A stretch of DNA of 64,000 nucleotides from Pseudomonas sp. Irchel 3A7 (GTDB taxonomy: Bacteria; Pseudomonadota; Gammaproteobacteria; Pseudomonadales; Pseudomonadaceae), in contig NZ_FYED01000001.1 in NCBI RefSeq assembly GCF_900187565.1, positions 372,001-436,000 on the forward strand, written 5' to 3'. Below the pieces are notes generated by a model. The model saw nothing but the letters and a program-made list of their open reading frames with translations, did no database searches and was not told where the DNA came from. The translations under genes were made by a program, and so were the position numbers. Positions 20,030-29,188 of the stretch are shown in pieces (position 1 is the first letter of the stretch; each line of letters begins with the position of its first letter).

Positions 20030-20228
20030 GGGGACCTTGGTACAGGCAGGCCGGGGATTCCCCTCTTTACACCGGGCTCACACCGCATAAGCGACGAGCC
20101 CTGCCGTTTTGGGGTCCTTGGTACAGGCAGGCCGGGGATTCCCTCTTTACACCGGGCTCACACCGCATAAGCGACGAGCCCTGCCGTTTTGGGGTCCTTG
20201 GTACAGGCAGGCCGGGGATTCCCTCTTT
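20030..20228. repeat. 80-bp tandem repeat, about 2.5 copies
   Basis: Copy 1 (20030-20110, 81 bp) and copy 2 (20111-20190, 80 bp) differ only by GGGGACC/GGGGTCC and one C. Copy 3 (20191 to about 20228) is cut off at the stop codon of the minus-strand gene. Each copy begins with CCTTGGTACAGGCAGGCCGG and contains the inverted pair CCGGGGATTCCC. The near identity points to recent tandem duplication. The copies lie in the convergent region between ntrC and the next gene. Confidence 0.93.
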
Positions 20229-20668
20229 TATTGCTCCCGGAGATGGATCTCCAGCCGCCAGCGGTCATCGACTTCGCTGCCGGTCCACTCCCCTTGCAGG
20301 GGCCGGGCCGCCACCGCCGTCAGCAACAATCCCCCGTCACTCGAACGTACCCGCCAGTTCACGCTTTTGTCGTTGAGCTTGAGCTGACCTTGCTGCGCCT
20401 TGCCTTGCGCTTCGAACAACAACGCGATGCTGCCGTCGACGATCTCGCCGTGGGTCTTGGGTTCGTTGTTGAACCACACCACCAACCCGTCATTCGTCAC
20501 CTCGACCTGCTGCAATTCGCTGGGGTCGGGTGTGGTCAGGCGACCGATCATCAGCCCCACCATCACCCCGACAATCGCCAGCGATGCCATCACTCGCGGG
20601 AATAGTTTCGAACGAGGATCGGGTTGCGGCGTAGAATGCCGCTCATCTTTACCTTCGGAGCCGTGCAT
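20228..20668 (-). CDS. small membrane-anchored hypothetical protein
   Basis: A 146-residue protein with a basic N terminus (PRSKLFPRV), a single membrane helix at about residues 27-42 (MASLAIVGVMVGLMIG) and a beta-rich extracytoplasmic domain of about 100 residues (VEVTNDGLVVWFNNEPKTHGEI ... WRLEIHLREQ). The topology suggests an inner-membrane anchor with a periplasmic domain. The family was not recognised. The ATG shares the CATG palindrome with the divergent trmL start; an AAGGA lies about 11 nt upstream. An internal start at the methionine before ASLAIVG is possible but would remove the basic leader. Confidence 0.75.
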   Translation of the reverse strand: MHGSEGKDERHSTPQPDPRSKLFPRVMASLAIVGVMVGLMIGRLTTPDPSELQQVEVTNDGLVVWFNNEPKTHGEIVDGSIALLFEAQGKAQQGQLKLNDKSVNWRVRSSDGGLLLTAVAARPLQGEWTGSEVDDRWRLEIHLREQ

Positions 20669-21122
20669 GTTTCACGTCATCCTTTTCCAACCAGAAATTC
20701 CGCCGAATACCGGCAACGTTATCAGGCTGTGCGCCAACAGTGGCTGCCACCTGCATTTGATCGAACCGCTGGGCTTCGAGATGGACGACAAGCGCCTGCG
20801 CCGGGCCGGCCTCGACTATCACGAGTATGCCACTCTGCAACGCCACGCTGACTTGGCCAGTTGCCTGGAAAGCCTGGGTAACCCACGAGTGTTCGCCTTC
20901 ACAACCAAGGGCTCGCGACTGTTCCACGACGCCAGCTTCGTGGAGGGAGATGCGTTCCTGTTCGGCCCGGAAAGCCGGGGCCTGCCGGCCGAAGTGCTGG
21001 ACGCCCTGCCCGGCGAACAACGCCTGCGCCTGCCGATGCGTGAAGGCTGCCGCAGCCTGAACCTGTCCAATACCGTGGCGGTGGCCGTTTACGAAGCATG
21101 GCGGCAGAACGGCTTCAAATAA
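20667..21122 (+). CDS. trmL: tRNA (cytidine/uridine-2'-O-)-methyltransferase TrmL
   Basis: A 151-residue SPOUT methyltransferase that modifies the wobble base (position 34) of tRNA-Leu isoacceptors. The N-terminal FQPEIPPNTGNVIRLCAN, the knot motif FGPESRGLP and the C-terminal LNLSNTVAVAVYEAWRQ are all present; length matches E. coli TrmL (157 aa). The ATG at 20667 follows CGGAG. It is convergent with secB, from which it is separated by a REP pair. Confidence 0.96.
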   Translation: MFHVILFQPEIPPNTGNVIRLCANSGCHLHLIEPLGFEMDDKRLRRAGLDYHEYATLQRHADLASCLESLGNPRVFAFTTKGSRLFHDASFVEGDAFLFGPESRGLPAEVLDALPGEQRLRLPMREGCRSLNLSNTVAVAVYEAWRQNGFK

Positions 21123-21136
21123 CACCCGAAACAAAA

Positions 21137-21226
21137 TGTGGGAGCGAGCCTGCTCGCGAAGGCGGTGTGTCAGGCGACTTGGATGTCATCTGATACTCCC
21201 CATTCGCGAGCAGGCTCACTCCCACA
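21137..21226. repeat. REP pair
   Basis: Two inverted REP cores about 40 bp apart between the convergent trmL and secB genes. The right copy has CTCACT instead of CTCGCT. Confidence 0.9.
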
Positions 21227-21250
21227 TTGATATCGCTTGCCTGAGACCGC

Positions 21251-21736
21251 TTACTGAACGGTAGGCGTCTCGCCAGCCGCCTGCATGCGTTGCAGCTCTT
21301 GTGCGTACAGTGCGTCGAAGTTCACTGGCGCCAGCATCAGGGCCGGGAACGAACCACGGGTCACCAGGCTGTCCAGTGCTTCACGAGCGTACGGGAACAG
21401 GATGTTCGGGCAGAACGCACCGAGGGTGTGGCTCATCGAAGGCGCGTCCAGGTTCTTGATCAGGAAGATCCCGGCCTGTTGCACTTCAGCGATGAACGCC
21501 ACTTCTTCACCGTTCTTCACGGTAACCGACAAGGTCAGAACGACTTCGTGAAAATCGTTTTCCAACGCCTTTTGACGGGTGTTCAGATCCAGACCGACGC
21601 TCGGCTCCCACTGCTGGCGGAAGATCGCCGGGCTTTTCGGGGCTTCGAAGGACAAGTCACGTACGTAGATGCGCTGCAAGGAGAATTGCGGTGCGGTTTC
21701 TTCTTCGCTAGCTGCAGTGTTCTGTTGGTCAGTCAT
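21251..21736 (-). CDS. secB: protein-export chaperone SecB
   Basis: A 161-residue export chaperone that delivers unfolded precursors to SecA. It shows the family motifs [19 protein letters not shown] near the N terminus, [11 protein letters not shown], and [24 protein letters not shown]. Length is standard. It lies downstream of grxC and the rhodanese gene on the same strand, the usual gammaproteobacterial order, and is probably the last gene of that operon. Confidence 0.98.
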   Translation of the reverse strand: MTDQQNTAASEEETAPQFSLQRIYVRDLSFEAPKSPAIFRQQWEPSVGLDLNTRQKALENDFHEVVLTLSVTVKNGEEVAFIAEVQQAGIFLIKNLDAPSMSHTLGAFCPNILFPYAREALDSLVTRGSFPALMLAPVNFDALYAQELQRMQAAGETPTVQ

Positions 21737-21779
21737 CTCAGATCCTTTCTGATCTTGGGTCTTTTATTGGGTACGGAAT

Positions 21780-22034
21780 TCAGGCCTTGAGCATCGCGTC
21801 GAGCTTGCCGGCGCGCTCCAGGGCAAACAAATCATCAGAGCCACCGACGTGGGTGCTGCCGATCCAGATCTGCGGCACGGACGTACGTCCGGCTTTCTGA
21901 GCCATGGCGGCGCGCACCTGCGGTTTGCCATCGACCTTGATCTCTTCGAAGGCCACGCCTTTGTTCTCGAGCAGGTATTTGGCTCGCGAGCAATAAGGGC
22001 AGTAATCGCTGGAGTAGACGACGACGTGGCTCAT
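21780..22034 (-). CDS. grxC: glutaredoxin 3
   Basis: An 84-residue thiol oxidoreductase. The dithiol active site CPYC is in YSSDYCPYCSRAK (about residues 11-14); the cis-proline TSVPQIWIG and the GGSDDL glutathione-binding loop follow. It is separated from the rhodanese gene by 1 nt and from secB by 43 nt, so it is in one operon with both. Confidence 0.97.
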   Translation of the reverse strand: MSHVVVYSSDYCPYCSRAKYLLENKGVAFEEIKVDGKPQVRAAMAQKAGRTSVPQIWIGSTHVGGSDDLFALERAGKLDAMLKA

Positions 22035-22035
22035 A

Positions 22036-22449
22036 TCACTTCACCAGCGGCAGATTGTCGGCTTTCCAGCTGGAAACACCACCGGACAACTTGGCGGCGG
22101 TGAAGCCGGCCTTCACCAGTTCGCGAGCGTGGGTGCCGGCGGTCTGGCCCATGGCATCGACCAGGATGATGGTCTTGGCCTTGTGTTTTTCCAGTTCGCC
22201 AACGCGAGCAGCCAGCTTGTCGTGAGGAATGTTCAGCGCGCCAACAATGTGACCGGCGGCGAAGTCCTTGCTCGGACGGATGTCGATCACCACGCCTGCG
22301 TCTTTGTTGACCAGGCCCGTCAGTTCGCCAGTGCTCAGGCTGCGGCCGCCGCCTTGCAACTGATAGGCAATCAGCAGTGCCAGCAGTACGACGAAGATAC
22401 CGACGAGAATGTAGTGGTTGGTGGCAAATTGAATCAGGTTAGCAACCAT
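22036..22449 (-). CDS. membrane-anchored rhodanese-like protein
   Basis: A 137-residue protein: an N-terminal membrane helix (YILVGIFVVLLALLIAYQL, about 11-29) followed by a single rhodanese-like domain. I chose the start at 22449 (MVANLIQF) because it gives the usual YibN-like N terminus; the frame stays open to 22500. At the position where active rhodaneses carry cysteine the sequence reads VDAMGQTAG, with no cysteine, so a sulfurtransferase reaction is doubtful. It is the first gene of the rhodanese-grxC-secB operon. Confidence 0.88.
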   Translation of the reverse strand: MVANLIQFATNHYILVGIFVVLLALLIAYQLQGGGRSLSTGELTGLVNKDAGVVIDIRPSKDFAAGHIVGALNIPHDKLAARVGELEKHKAKTIILVDAMGQTAGTHARELVKAGFTAAKLSGGVSSWKADNLPLVK

Positions 22450-22602
22450 CGAAGGAGGTTCCAGGGCGTTAAAATGTCGGCCAGTATACACAGCCCCCAT
22501 GGTGGGCCAAACCCCGTCCGGCGGTGACGTGGCCGGAACTTCGCTTTAAACTGCGACTCCCTTTTTCCATCGCCTCTTTTAACTTAAGCCAGAGTGGATT
22601 CC

Positions 22603-24132
22603 ATGACTACCACGCCCAAACCTTTGGTCCTGATGATTCTCGACGGCTTCGGTCACAGTGAAAGCCCTGAATCCAACGCGATTTTTGCAGCGAAGAAGCC
22701 CGTGCTGGACCGTCTATGGGCCACTGTGCCCAACGGCCTGATCTCGGGCAGCGGGATGGACGTCGGCCTGCCGGATGGCCAGATGGGCAACTCCGAAGTC
22801 GGCCACATGAACCTCGGCGCCGGTCGCGTTGTGTACCAGGACTTCACTCGCGTCACCAAATCGATCCGCGACGGCGAGTTCTTCGAGAACCCGACCATAT
22901 GCGCCGCGGTGGATAAAGCCGTTGCCGCCGGCAAGGCCGTGCACTTCATGGGCCTGCTGTCCGATGGCGGCGTGCACAGCCACCAGGATCACCTGGTGGC
23001 CATGGCCGAGCTGGCCGCCAAACGCGGCGCGGAAAAAATCTACCTGCACGCCTTCCTCGACGGCCGCGACACGCCACCGAAAAGCGCGCAATCGTCGATC
23101 GAACTGCTGGATGCCACCTTCCAGGCACTGGGCAAAGGCCGCATCGCCAGCCTCATCGGTCGTTACTATGCGATGGACCGTGACAACCGCTGGGATCGAG
23201 TGTCCCAGGCCTACAACCTGATCGTCGATGGCGCTGGCGAATTCAACGCCGCCACCGCACAGCAAGGCCTGCAAGCCGCCTACGAGCGGGGCGAGAGCGA
23301 CGAGTTCGTCAAAGCCACTTCTATCGGCGAGCCGGTGAAAGTCGAAGACGGTGACGCCGTGGTGTTCATGAACTTCCGCGCCGACCGTGCCCGCGAGCTG
23401 ACCCGCGTTTTCGTCGAAGACGATTTCAAGGAATTCGAGCGCAGCCGTCAGCCAAAACTGGCCGGCTTCGTGATGCTGACCCAATACGCCGCCAGCATCC
23501 CAGCGCCATCGGCCTTCGCTGCTGGCAGCCTGGAAAACGTGCTGGGCGACTACCTGGCGAAAAACGGCAAGACCCAGTTGCGCATCGCTGAAACCGAGAA
23601 GTACGCTCACGTAACCTTCTTCTTCTCCGGTGGTCGCGAAGAACCCTTCCCGGGCGAAGAACGCATCCTGATTCCATCGCCTAAAGTCGCCACTTACGAC
23701 TTGCAACCGGAAATGAGTGCGCCGGAAGTCACCGACCGTATCGTCGATGCCATCGAAAACCAGCGTTACGACGTGATCGTGGTCAACTACGCCAATGGCG
23801 ATATGGTTGGCCACAGTGGTGTATTCGAAGCCGCGGTGAAAGCCGTTGAATGCCTGGATCAGTGCGTCGGCCGCATTGTCGATGCCCTGGAAAAAGTCGG
23901 CGGCGAAGCGCTGATCACCGCCGACCACGGCAACGTCGAGCAAATGTCCGACGAAACCACCGGTCAGGCGCACACCGCGCACACCACCGAGCCAGTGCCG
24001 TTCATTTATGTCGGCAAGCGTGACCTCAAGGTTCGCGAAGGCGGCGTGCTGGCGGACGTGGCACCGACCATGCTGAAGCTGCTGGGCCTGGAAAAACCGG
24101 CGGAAATGACCGGGACATCGATCCTGGTGTAA
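22603..24132 (+). CDS. gpmI: 2,3-bisphosphoglycerate-independent phosphoglycerate mutase
   Basis: A 509-residue metalloenzyme interconverting 3- and 2-phosphoglycerate. The N-terminal MILDGFG metal ligand, the phospho-serine in [15 protein letters not shown], the HSHQDHL block and the late metal ligands in ADHGNVEQM and TAHTTEPVP are all present. I start at the ATG at 22603 ([10 protein letters not shown]); a GTG at 22594 is in frame but lacks support. The divergent rhodanese operon and a REP pair bound it, so it is likely monocistronic. Confidence 0.98.
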   Translation: MTTTPKPLVLMILDGFGHSESPESNAIFAAKKPVLDRLWATVPNGLISGSGMDVGLPDGQMGNSEVGHMNLGAGRVVYQDFTRVTKSIRDGEFFENPTICAAVDKAVAAGKAVHFMGLLSDGGVHSHQDHLVAMAELAAKRGAEKIYLHAFLDGRDTPPKSAQSSIELLDATFQALGKGRIASLIGRYYAMDRDNRWDRVSQAYNLIVDGAGEFNAATAQQGLQAAYERGESDEFVKATSIGEPVKVEDGDAVVFMNFRADRARELTRVFVEDDFKEFERSRQPKLAGFVMLTQYAASIPAPSAFAAGSLENVLGDYLAKNGKTQLRIAETEKYAHVTFFFSGGREEPFPGEERILIPSPKVATYDLQPEMSAPEVTDRIVDAIENQRYDVIVVNYANGDMVGHSGVFEAAVKAVECLDQCVGRIVDALEKVGGEALITADHGNVEQMSDETTGQAHTAHTTEPVPFIYVGKRDLKVREGGVLADVAPTMLKLLGLEKPAEMTGTSILV

Positions 24133-24159
24133 TCCGGACTTACAAACACCGCAATACCC

Positions 24160-24249
24160 TGTGGGAGCGAGCCTGCTCGCGAATACGGACTGTCAGTCGA
24201 CATCAACGTTGCCTGACACGCCGCTTTCGCGAGCAGGCTCGCTCCCACA
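24160..24249. repeat. REP pair
   Basis: Two inverted REP cores about 40 bp apart in the gpmI-envC gap, starting 28 bp after the gpmI stop codon. Confidence 0.9.
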
Positions 24250-24361
24250 TTGATCTTCAGTGTTTTTCGGGCCAGTTATCACACAACCCCATTTGGGCGT
24301 TTTTTTTGCAGCGTGGGGCGGGCATACTAGGCTGTCCCTTTCCCTGGTGTCGCCCGCCTCT

Positions 24362-25654
24362 ATGCTTCGCGTCCTGATAGCCCTTGCTCTGACTTGCCTG
24401 CTCCAACCGGCCTTCGCTGACGAGCGCGCGCAAACCCAACAACAGTTGGACGCCACGCGTCAGGACATTGCCGAGCTGAAAAAGCTGCTGGGCAAACTGC
24501 AGGAAGAAAAATCCGGCGTGCAGAAGGATCTCAAAGGCACCGAGACCGAGATGGGCAAGCTCGAGAAGCAGGTCGATGCCCTGCAAAAAGAGCTGAAGAA
24601 GAGCGAATCCGAGCTGCAGCGACTCGACGCGGAGAAAAAAAAACTCCAGAGCGCACGCACTGAACAGCAAAGACTGATCGCGATCCAGGCCCGGGCGGCC
24701 TACCAGAACGGTCGTCAGGAATACTTGAAACTGCTGCTCAATCAGCAGAATCCTGAAAAATTCGCCCGTACCCTCACCTATTACGACTACCTGAGCCAGG
24801 CCCGCCTGGAGCAGCTGAAGAATTTCAATGAAACCCTGCGCCAACTGGCCAACGTCGAGCAGGACATCGCCAAGCAGCAGGCCCAGTTGCTGGTGCAGAA
24901 AAGCAGCCTCGACAGCCAGCGCGATGAACTCGACAAAGTCCGCCAGGAACGCCAGCAAGTCCTGGCCAGGCTCAATGACGACGTGAAAGCCCGCGACCAG
25001 AAACTGGCAGCCCGCGAGCAGGATCAGGCAGACCTGTCTAAAGTCCTTAAAACCATTGAAGAAACCCTGGCCCGCCAGGCTCGTGAGGCAGAAGAGGCGC
25101 GGCAGAAAGCGCTGATCGCCCAGCAGGAAGCCGAAAAAAAGCGTTTACGTGAGGCTCAGGCTCAAGCAGAGGCCACTGACGCCCCACGCAAACCCATCAA
25201 ATCGACACCCGGCGCTCTGGTTTCAAGCTCAGGCGAAACCTTCGGCGGACCTTTTGCTTCAAGCCGCGGCAAACTTCCATGGCCTGTCGACGGTCGACTG
25301 CTTGCACGCTTCGGTGAAAGCCGCGGCGACGATGCCCGGACCAAATGGGACGGCGTGATGATCGGCGCATCGGCTGGCAGCGCAGTGCATGCGGTACACG
25401 GTGGCCGCGTGGTGTTCGCCGACTGGTTGCGTGGCGCCGGCCTGCTGGTGATTCTGGATCACGGCAACGGTTTCTTGAGTCTTTACGGTCACAACCAGAC
25501 ACTGCTCAAGTCTGCGGGTGACGTGGTAAAAGCCGGCGAGTCCATCTCCACTGTCGGTAACAGTGGTGGGCAGGACACGCCAGCATTGTATTTTGCGATT
25601 CGTCAGCAGGGTCACCCGAGTGATCCGGCGCAATGGTGTCGCGCGCAAGGATAA
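24362..25654 (+). CDS. envC: EnvC-like murein hydrolase activator
   Basis: A 430-residue periplasmic protein. It has a signal peptide (LIALALTCLLQPAFA, cleaved before DERAQ), a long Gln/Lys/Glu-rich coiled coil (about 25-265) and a C-terminal LytM (M23) domain from about residue 305. The LytM domain keeps the fold (LARFGESRG ... LVILDHGNGFLSLYGHN), but WDGVMIGA occupies the place of the first zinc-ligand motif. This fits the degenerate, non-catalytic domains that activate amidases at the septum. The ATG is at 24362; the frame upstream of it is open by chance. ctpA follows 31 nt downstream. Confidence 0.95.
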   Translation: MLRVLIALALTCLLQPAFADERAQTQQQLDATRQDIAELKKLLGKLQEEKSGVQKDLKGTETEMGKLEKQVDALQKELKKSESELQRLDAEKKKLQSARTEQQRLIAIQARAAYQNGRQEYLKLLLNQQNPEKFARTLTYYDYLSQARLEQLKNFNETLRQLANVEQDIAKQQAQLLVQKSSLDSQRDELDKVRQERQQVLARLNDDVKARDQKLAAREQDQADLSKVLKTIEETLARQAREAEEARQKALIAQQEAEKKRLREAQAQAEATDAPRKPIKSTPGALVSSSGETFGGPFASSRGKLPWPVDGRLLARFGESRGDDARTKWDGVMIGASAGSAVHAVHGGRVVFADWLRGAGLLVILDHGNGFLSLYGHNQTLLKSAGDVVKAGESISTVGNSGGQDTPALYFAIRQQGHPSDPAQWCRAQG

Positions 25655-25685
25655 GCGCGCTACCTACTTCAGGAGTTCGTTCGAC

Positions 25686-27005
25686 ATGCTGCATTTGTCC
25701 CGCCTTACCTCGCTGGCCCTGACGATCGCCCTGGTGATCGGCGCGCCCCTGGCGTTTGCCGCTCAACCGGTCCCGGCTGTCGCGCCTGCGGGCACTGCCG
25801 CGACCACCAAGGCGCCATTGCCGCTGGAAGAGTTGCGCACTTTCGCCGAGGTCATGGATCGGATCAAGGCCGCGTATGTCGAACCGGTGGACGACAAGAC
25901 CCTGCTGGAAAACGCGATCAAGGGCATGCTCAGCAACCTTGATCCGCACTCCGCCTACCTGGGACCGGAAGACTTCGCCGAGTTGCAGGAAAGCACCAGC
26001 GGCGAATTCGGCGGCCTGGGCATCGAGGTCGGCTCCGAGGACGGGTTCATCAAGGTAGTTTCGCCAATCGATGACACCCCGGCCTCCAAGGCAGGCATCC
26101 AGGCGGGCGACTTCATCGTCAAGATCAACGGCCAGCCAACCCGCGGCCAGAGCATGACCGAAGCCGTGGACAAGATGCGCGGCAAGATCGGCCAGAAAAT
26201 TACCCTGACCCTGGTACGTGACGGTGGAACGCCATTCGACGTGACCCTGGCCCGCGCGATCATTCAAGTGAAGAGCGTGAAGAGCCAGCTGCTGGAGTCC
26301 GGCTACGGCTACATCCGCATTACCCAGTTCCAGGTCAAGACCGGCGAAGAGGTCTCCAAGGCCCTGGCCAAATTGCGCAAGGACAACGGCAAGAAACTCA
26401 ACGGCATCATCCTCGACCTGCGCAACAACCCGGGTGGCGTGCTGCAAGCGGCGGTGGAAGTGGTCGACCATTTCATCACCAAGGGCCTGATCGTCTACAC
26501 CAAGGGCCGGATCGCCAACTCAGAACTGCGCTTCTCGGCCACCGGCAAGGACGAAAGCGAAGCCGTGCCAATGGTTGCCCTGATCAACGGCGGCAGCGCC
26601 TCGGCTTCGGAAATCGTCGCGGGCGCCCTGCAGGATCAAAAACGCGCGGTCGTCATGGGCACCACCAGTTTCGGCAAGGGTTCGGTGCAAACCGTGCTGC
26701 CGCTGAACAACGAGCGCGCGCTGAAAATTACTACAGCGCTGTACTACACACCGAACGGCCGCTCGATCCAGGCCCAGGGCATCGTCCCGGACATCGAAGT
26801 ACGCAAGGCCAAGATCACCAGCGAGCAGGACAGCGACTACTTCAAGGAGGCCGATCTGCAAGGTCACTTGGGCAATGGCAACGGTGGCGCCGACAGACCG
26901 ACCGGCACCGGCGGCAAGGCCAAGGCGATGCCGCAGGATGACGATTACCAACTGGCCCAGGCCCTGAGCCTGCTCAAAGGGCTGAGCATCACGTCCGGCC
27001 GCTGA
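25686..27005 (+). CDS. ctpA: carboxy-terminal processing protease (S41 family)
   Basis: A 439-residue periplasmic protease with a signal peptide (SLALTIALVIGAPLAFA), a PDZ domain at about 90-175 (GEFGGLGIEV ... KAGIQAGDFIVKING), and the catalytic pair S306 (GSASASEI) and K331 (FGKGS), spaced as in E. coli Tsp. The start at 25686 has AGGAG upstream; the overlapping longer frame into envC is not used. It sits 31 nt after envC and is followed almost directly by a deacetylase, a conserved envelope cluster. The C-terminal tail is Gly-rich and low in complexity. Confidence 0.97.
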   Translation: MLHLSRLTSLALTIALVIGAPLAFAAQPVPAVAPAGTAATTKAPLPLEELRTFAEVMDRIKAAYVEPVDDKTLLENAIKGMLSNLDPHSAYLGPEDFAELQESTSGEFGGLGIEVGSEDGFIKVVSPIDDTPASKAGIQAGDFIVKINGQPTRGQSMTEAVDKMRGKIGQKITLTLVRDGGTPFDVTLARAIIQVKSVKSQLLESGYGYIRITQFQVKTGEEVSKALAKLRKDNGKKLNGIILDLRNNPGGVLQAAVEVVDHFITKGLIVYTKGRIANSELRFSATGKDESEAVPMVALINGGSASASEIVAGALQDQKRAVVMGTTSFGKGSVQTVLPLNNERALKITTALYYTPNGRSIQAQGIVPDIEVRKAKITSEQDSDYFKEADLQGHLGNGNGGADRPTGTGGKAKAMPQDDDYQLAQALSLLKGLSITSGR

Positions 27006-27007
27006 GG

Positions 27008-27784
27008 ATGTGCCTGCGCTTCATCCTCGCCCTGTTGTGCTGCCTGGCGGGCACTGCTCACGCAGATCCCGCCGGGTCGACGCCTCACAAGGCCTACCTG
27101 AGTCTGATCATTGATGACCTGGGGCAGAACCTGCCCCGGGATCGCCGCGTCCTGGCCCTGCCCGGCCCGGTGACCACGGCGATCATGCCCGATACACCCC
27201 ACGCCACCGAATTTGCCGGCGAAGCCCATCGCGCCGGCAAGATCGTCATCCTGCACATGCCCATGGACCCGGCCACCGGCCCGTTCGCCTGGCATCCCGA
27301 ACTGCCCATCGAAGAACTCGAAAATCGTCTCAACGCCGCCTTCAAAAGGGTGCCCTATACCGCCGGCATCAATAACCACATGGGCAGCCGCATGACCGCG
27401 CAACCCGCCGCCATGGCGTGGTTGATGGGCGAGCTTCAGCGCAGGCACAAGTTTTTCGTCGACAGCCGCACCAGCGCCCAGACCGTGGCGGCGCAACAGG
27501 CGCAGAAGATTGATCTGGCGAGCGTTTCGCGGGATGTATTTCTTGATGACGAACCCACCGAGACGGCAATCTACACCCAGCTGCAGACTGCGATCGGCCT
27601 GGCGCGCAAACAGGGATCGGCGGTGATGATCGGCCATCCTTATCCACAAACCCTGGCAGTGCTGGAGCGGGAATTGCCGAAGCTCAAGGCGCAGGGAATT
27701 GAGTGGATCGATGTCCGACAAATGATCAGCGTGCGCGGCAATCGCGCCATGAGCGCCCATGGAAAAGACGGAATATATCGGTAA
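27008..27784 (+). CDS. divergent polysaccharide deacetylase family protein
   Basis: A 258-residue exported protein (signal peptide ILALLCCLAGTAHA). It matches the DUF610/YibQ divergent polysaccharide deacetylases: LIIDDLGQN as metal-site aspartates, FAGEAHRAGKIVILHMPM, INNHMGSRMT with the His, and the late VMIGHPYPQTL. It begins 2 nt after the ctpA stop codon, so it is in the envC-ctpA operon. A role in peptidoglycan or surface glycan trimming is inferred from family and neighbours; the substrate is unknown. Confidence 0.93.
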   Translation: MCLRFILALLCCLAGTAHADPAGSTPHKAYLSLIIDDLGQNLPRDRRVLALPGPVTTAIMPDTPHATEFAGEAHRAGKIVILHMPMDPATGPFAWHPELPIEELENRLNAAFKRVPYTAGINNHMGSRMTAQPAAMAWLMGELQRRHKFFVDSRTSAQTVAAQQAQKIDLASVSRDVFLDDEPTETAIYTQLQTAIGLARKQGSAVMIGHPYPQTLAVLERELPKLKAQGIEWIDVRQMISVRGNRAMSAHGKDGIYR

Positions 27785-27897
27785 CAACCCGCCACACACC
27801 TATAAATAGTTACCGCCCGCCACCTCATCCAATTCCAGATATTGAGACCTGCAACAGGTCGCGACTCTGAGTCGCTTTTCAATTATCAGGAATGACT

Positions 27898-29178
27898 ATG
27901 AATACCGAGAACAGTCTCACAACAGCCTCCAGGCCAATGGAATCGATAAAACTCGACAACCTGCTGATCAACTTCACGACGGAGTTCCAACGGATCTGGG
28001 ACACCAAGGGCTCAGACTCAAAACCTGCAACCTTTTGGCGCCCCAGCCCTGCTCCTGATTTGTTGCCGGGTTTTTTCCCGCTGGGTGACGTCGCTGCTTC
28101 CGGATACGGCAACATCAACGGGAACAAAGTAGTGGCGGTTGTATGCGAAGCTGAGGCGCCGAGCGCGGATAGTGCTAAAGGCAAAGCGCTCAGCCAACCC
28201 GTGGACTTTGAACAGGTCTGGAAAGATACAGGCTCCGGGGCTAGAAAGGACTGCAGCCTATGGCGTCCAATCCCTCCTGAGGGCTATGTGACACTTGGAT
28301 TGGTGTGTTCCGACCACGAAAAACCTCCCTTGAACGCGGTACGCTGCGTCCGGTCGGATCTAGTGATCGCCTCAAATCTCGGTGACTTGATCTGGGATGA
28401 TAAAGGCAGCGGTGCCAAACAGAACTTCAGCGGCTGGAATATCGATCCCCCGGCAGCAGCAGCGGGGGAAATCTACTTCGCACCGGGCACCTTTGTCGGC
28501 TTCAACAGCTATACCAAACCTTTAATAGAGGTCGCTGGTTATTCATTGCGCATGCAGATCCCGCTGCAGATCAACTCCGCACCTGAGCTTCCAGTACTTT
28601 CAGGATTTGAAACTCCACCTGATGAGACTTCAGAGACCACTCAAATCGCCACGATTCCCTGGTTCGCTGTCGAAGAACACGACCGGCTTCCCAAAGAAAA
28701 AATGAGCAAATCACCCTACTACCGACTGGAAAGGACCGACCAATACGTGCTTGTCGGGCATGGCCATAACAATGGAGAAAAAAGCAGGCTGTTCACATGG
28801 ACAGCGCCCCGAGTTCTGAGCCGCAGGAATCAGAAATTATTCACCCGAATCACATCTATCGAGGTCAGCTCAGAATGGCCGACCGGGGTTTCCAACGCGC
28901 GATCAATAAATTTCTCGGCAAAATTGAGCACTGACTTCACTCACACCGAAACATCGTCCAGCGGATGGGAGAGCTCAAATACCGTAGTCGTCGCCTCTAT
29001 CGTTCCGAAAAACAAGATGTTGGCGGTTTATCAGCTGCAGAGTCACTACGCCTTGCTGCGCGAAGATGACACAGAGCTGGGCATCAACTTCAGTTACGCC
29101 GATACCGACAGCTTGCGCTGGATCGAATACCCGCCAGAAATAGACAGCGAAGTCCTCATCCCCAAGCCGATGACATAA
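27898..29178 (+). CDS. Vps62-related (DUF946-like) protein
   Basis: A 426-residue protein without a signal peptide. I start at the second ATG (27898) because CAGGA ends 6 nt before it but touches the first. The N-terminal half holds three internal repeats of the Vps62 type. Each has a W-(K/D)-D-x-GSG-like turn followed by WRP- or WNIDPP-like blocks and a G-(Y/F)-x-x-L-G strand: about residues 30-62, 84-118 and 146-178. The C-terminal half (from about 230) is beta-rich with a YYRLERTDQYVLVGHGHNNG motif. Bacterial members are known but their role is not. Codon usage is less GC-biased than in neighbouring genes, hinting at acquisition. Confidence 0.8.
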   Translation: MNTENSLTTASRPMESIKLDNLLINFTTEFQRIWDTKGSDSKPATFWRPSPAPDLLPGFFPLGDVAASGYGNINGNKVVAVVCEAEAPSADSAKGKALSQPVDFEQVWKDTGSGARKDCSLWRPIPPEGYVTLGLVCSDHEKPPLNAVRCVRSDLVIASNLGDLIWDDKGSGAKQNFSGWNIDPPAAAAGEIYFAPGTFVGFNSYTKPLIEVAGYSLRMQIPLQINSAPELPVLSGFETPPDETSETTQIATIPWFAVEEHDRLPKEKMSKSPYYRLERTDQYVLVGHGHNNGEKSRLFTWTAPRVLSRRNQKLFTRITSIEVSSEWPTGVSNARSINFSAKLSTDFTHTETSSSGWESSNTVVVASIVPKNKMLAVYQLQSHYALLREDDTELGINFSYADTDSLRWIEYPPEIDSEVLIPKPMT

Positions 29179-29188
29179 TTACCTGTCC

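Noticed and set aside
20030..20230. Possible CRISPR array
   Set aside because: The 80-bp units are contiguous tandem duplicates with no spacers, and no cas genes are near.
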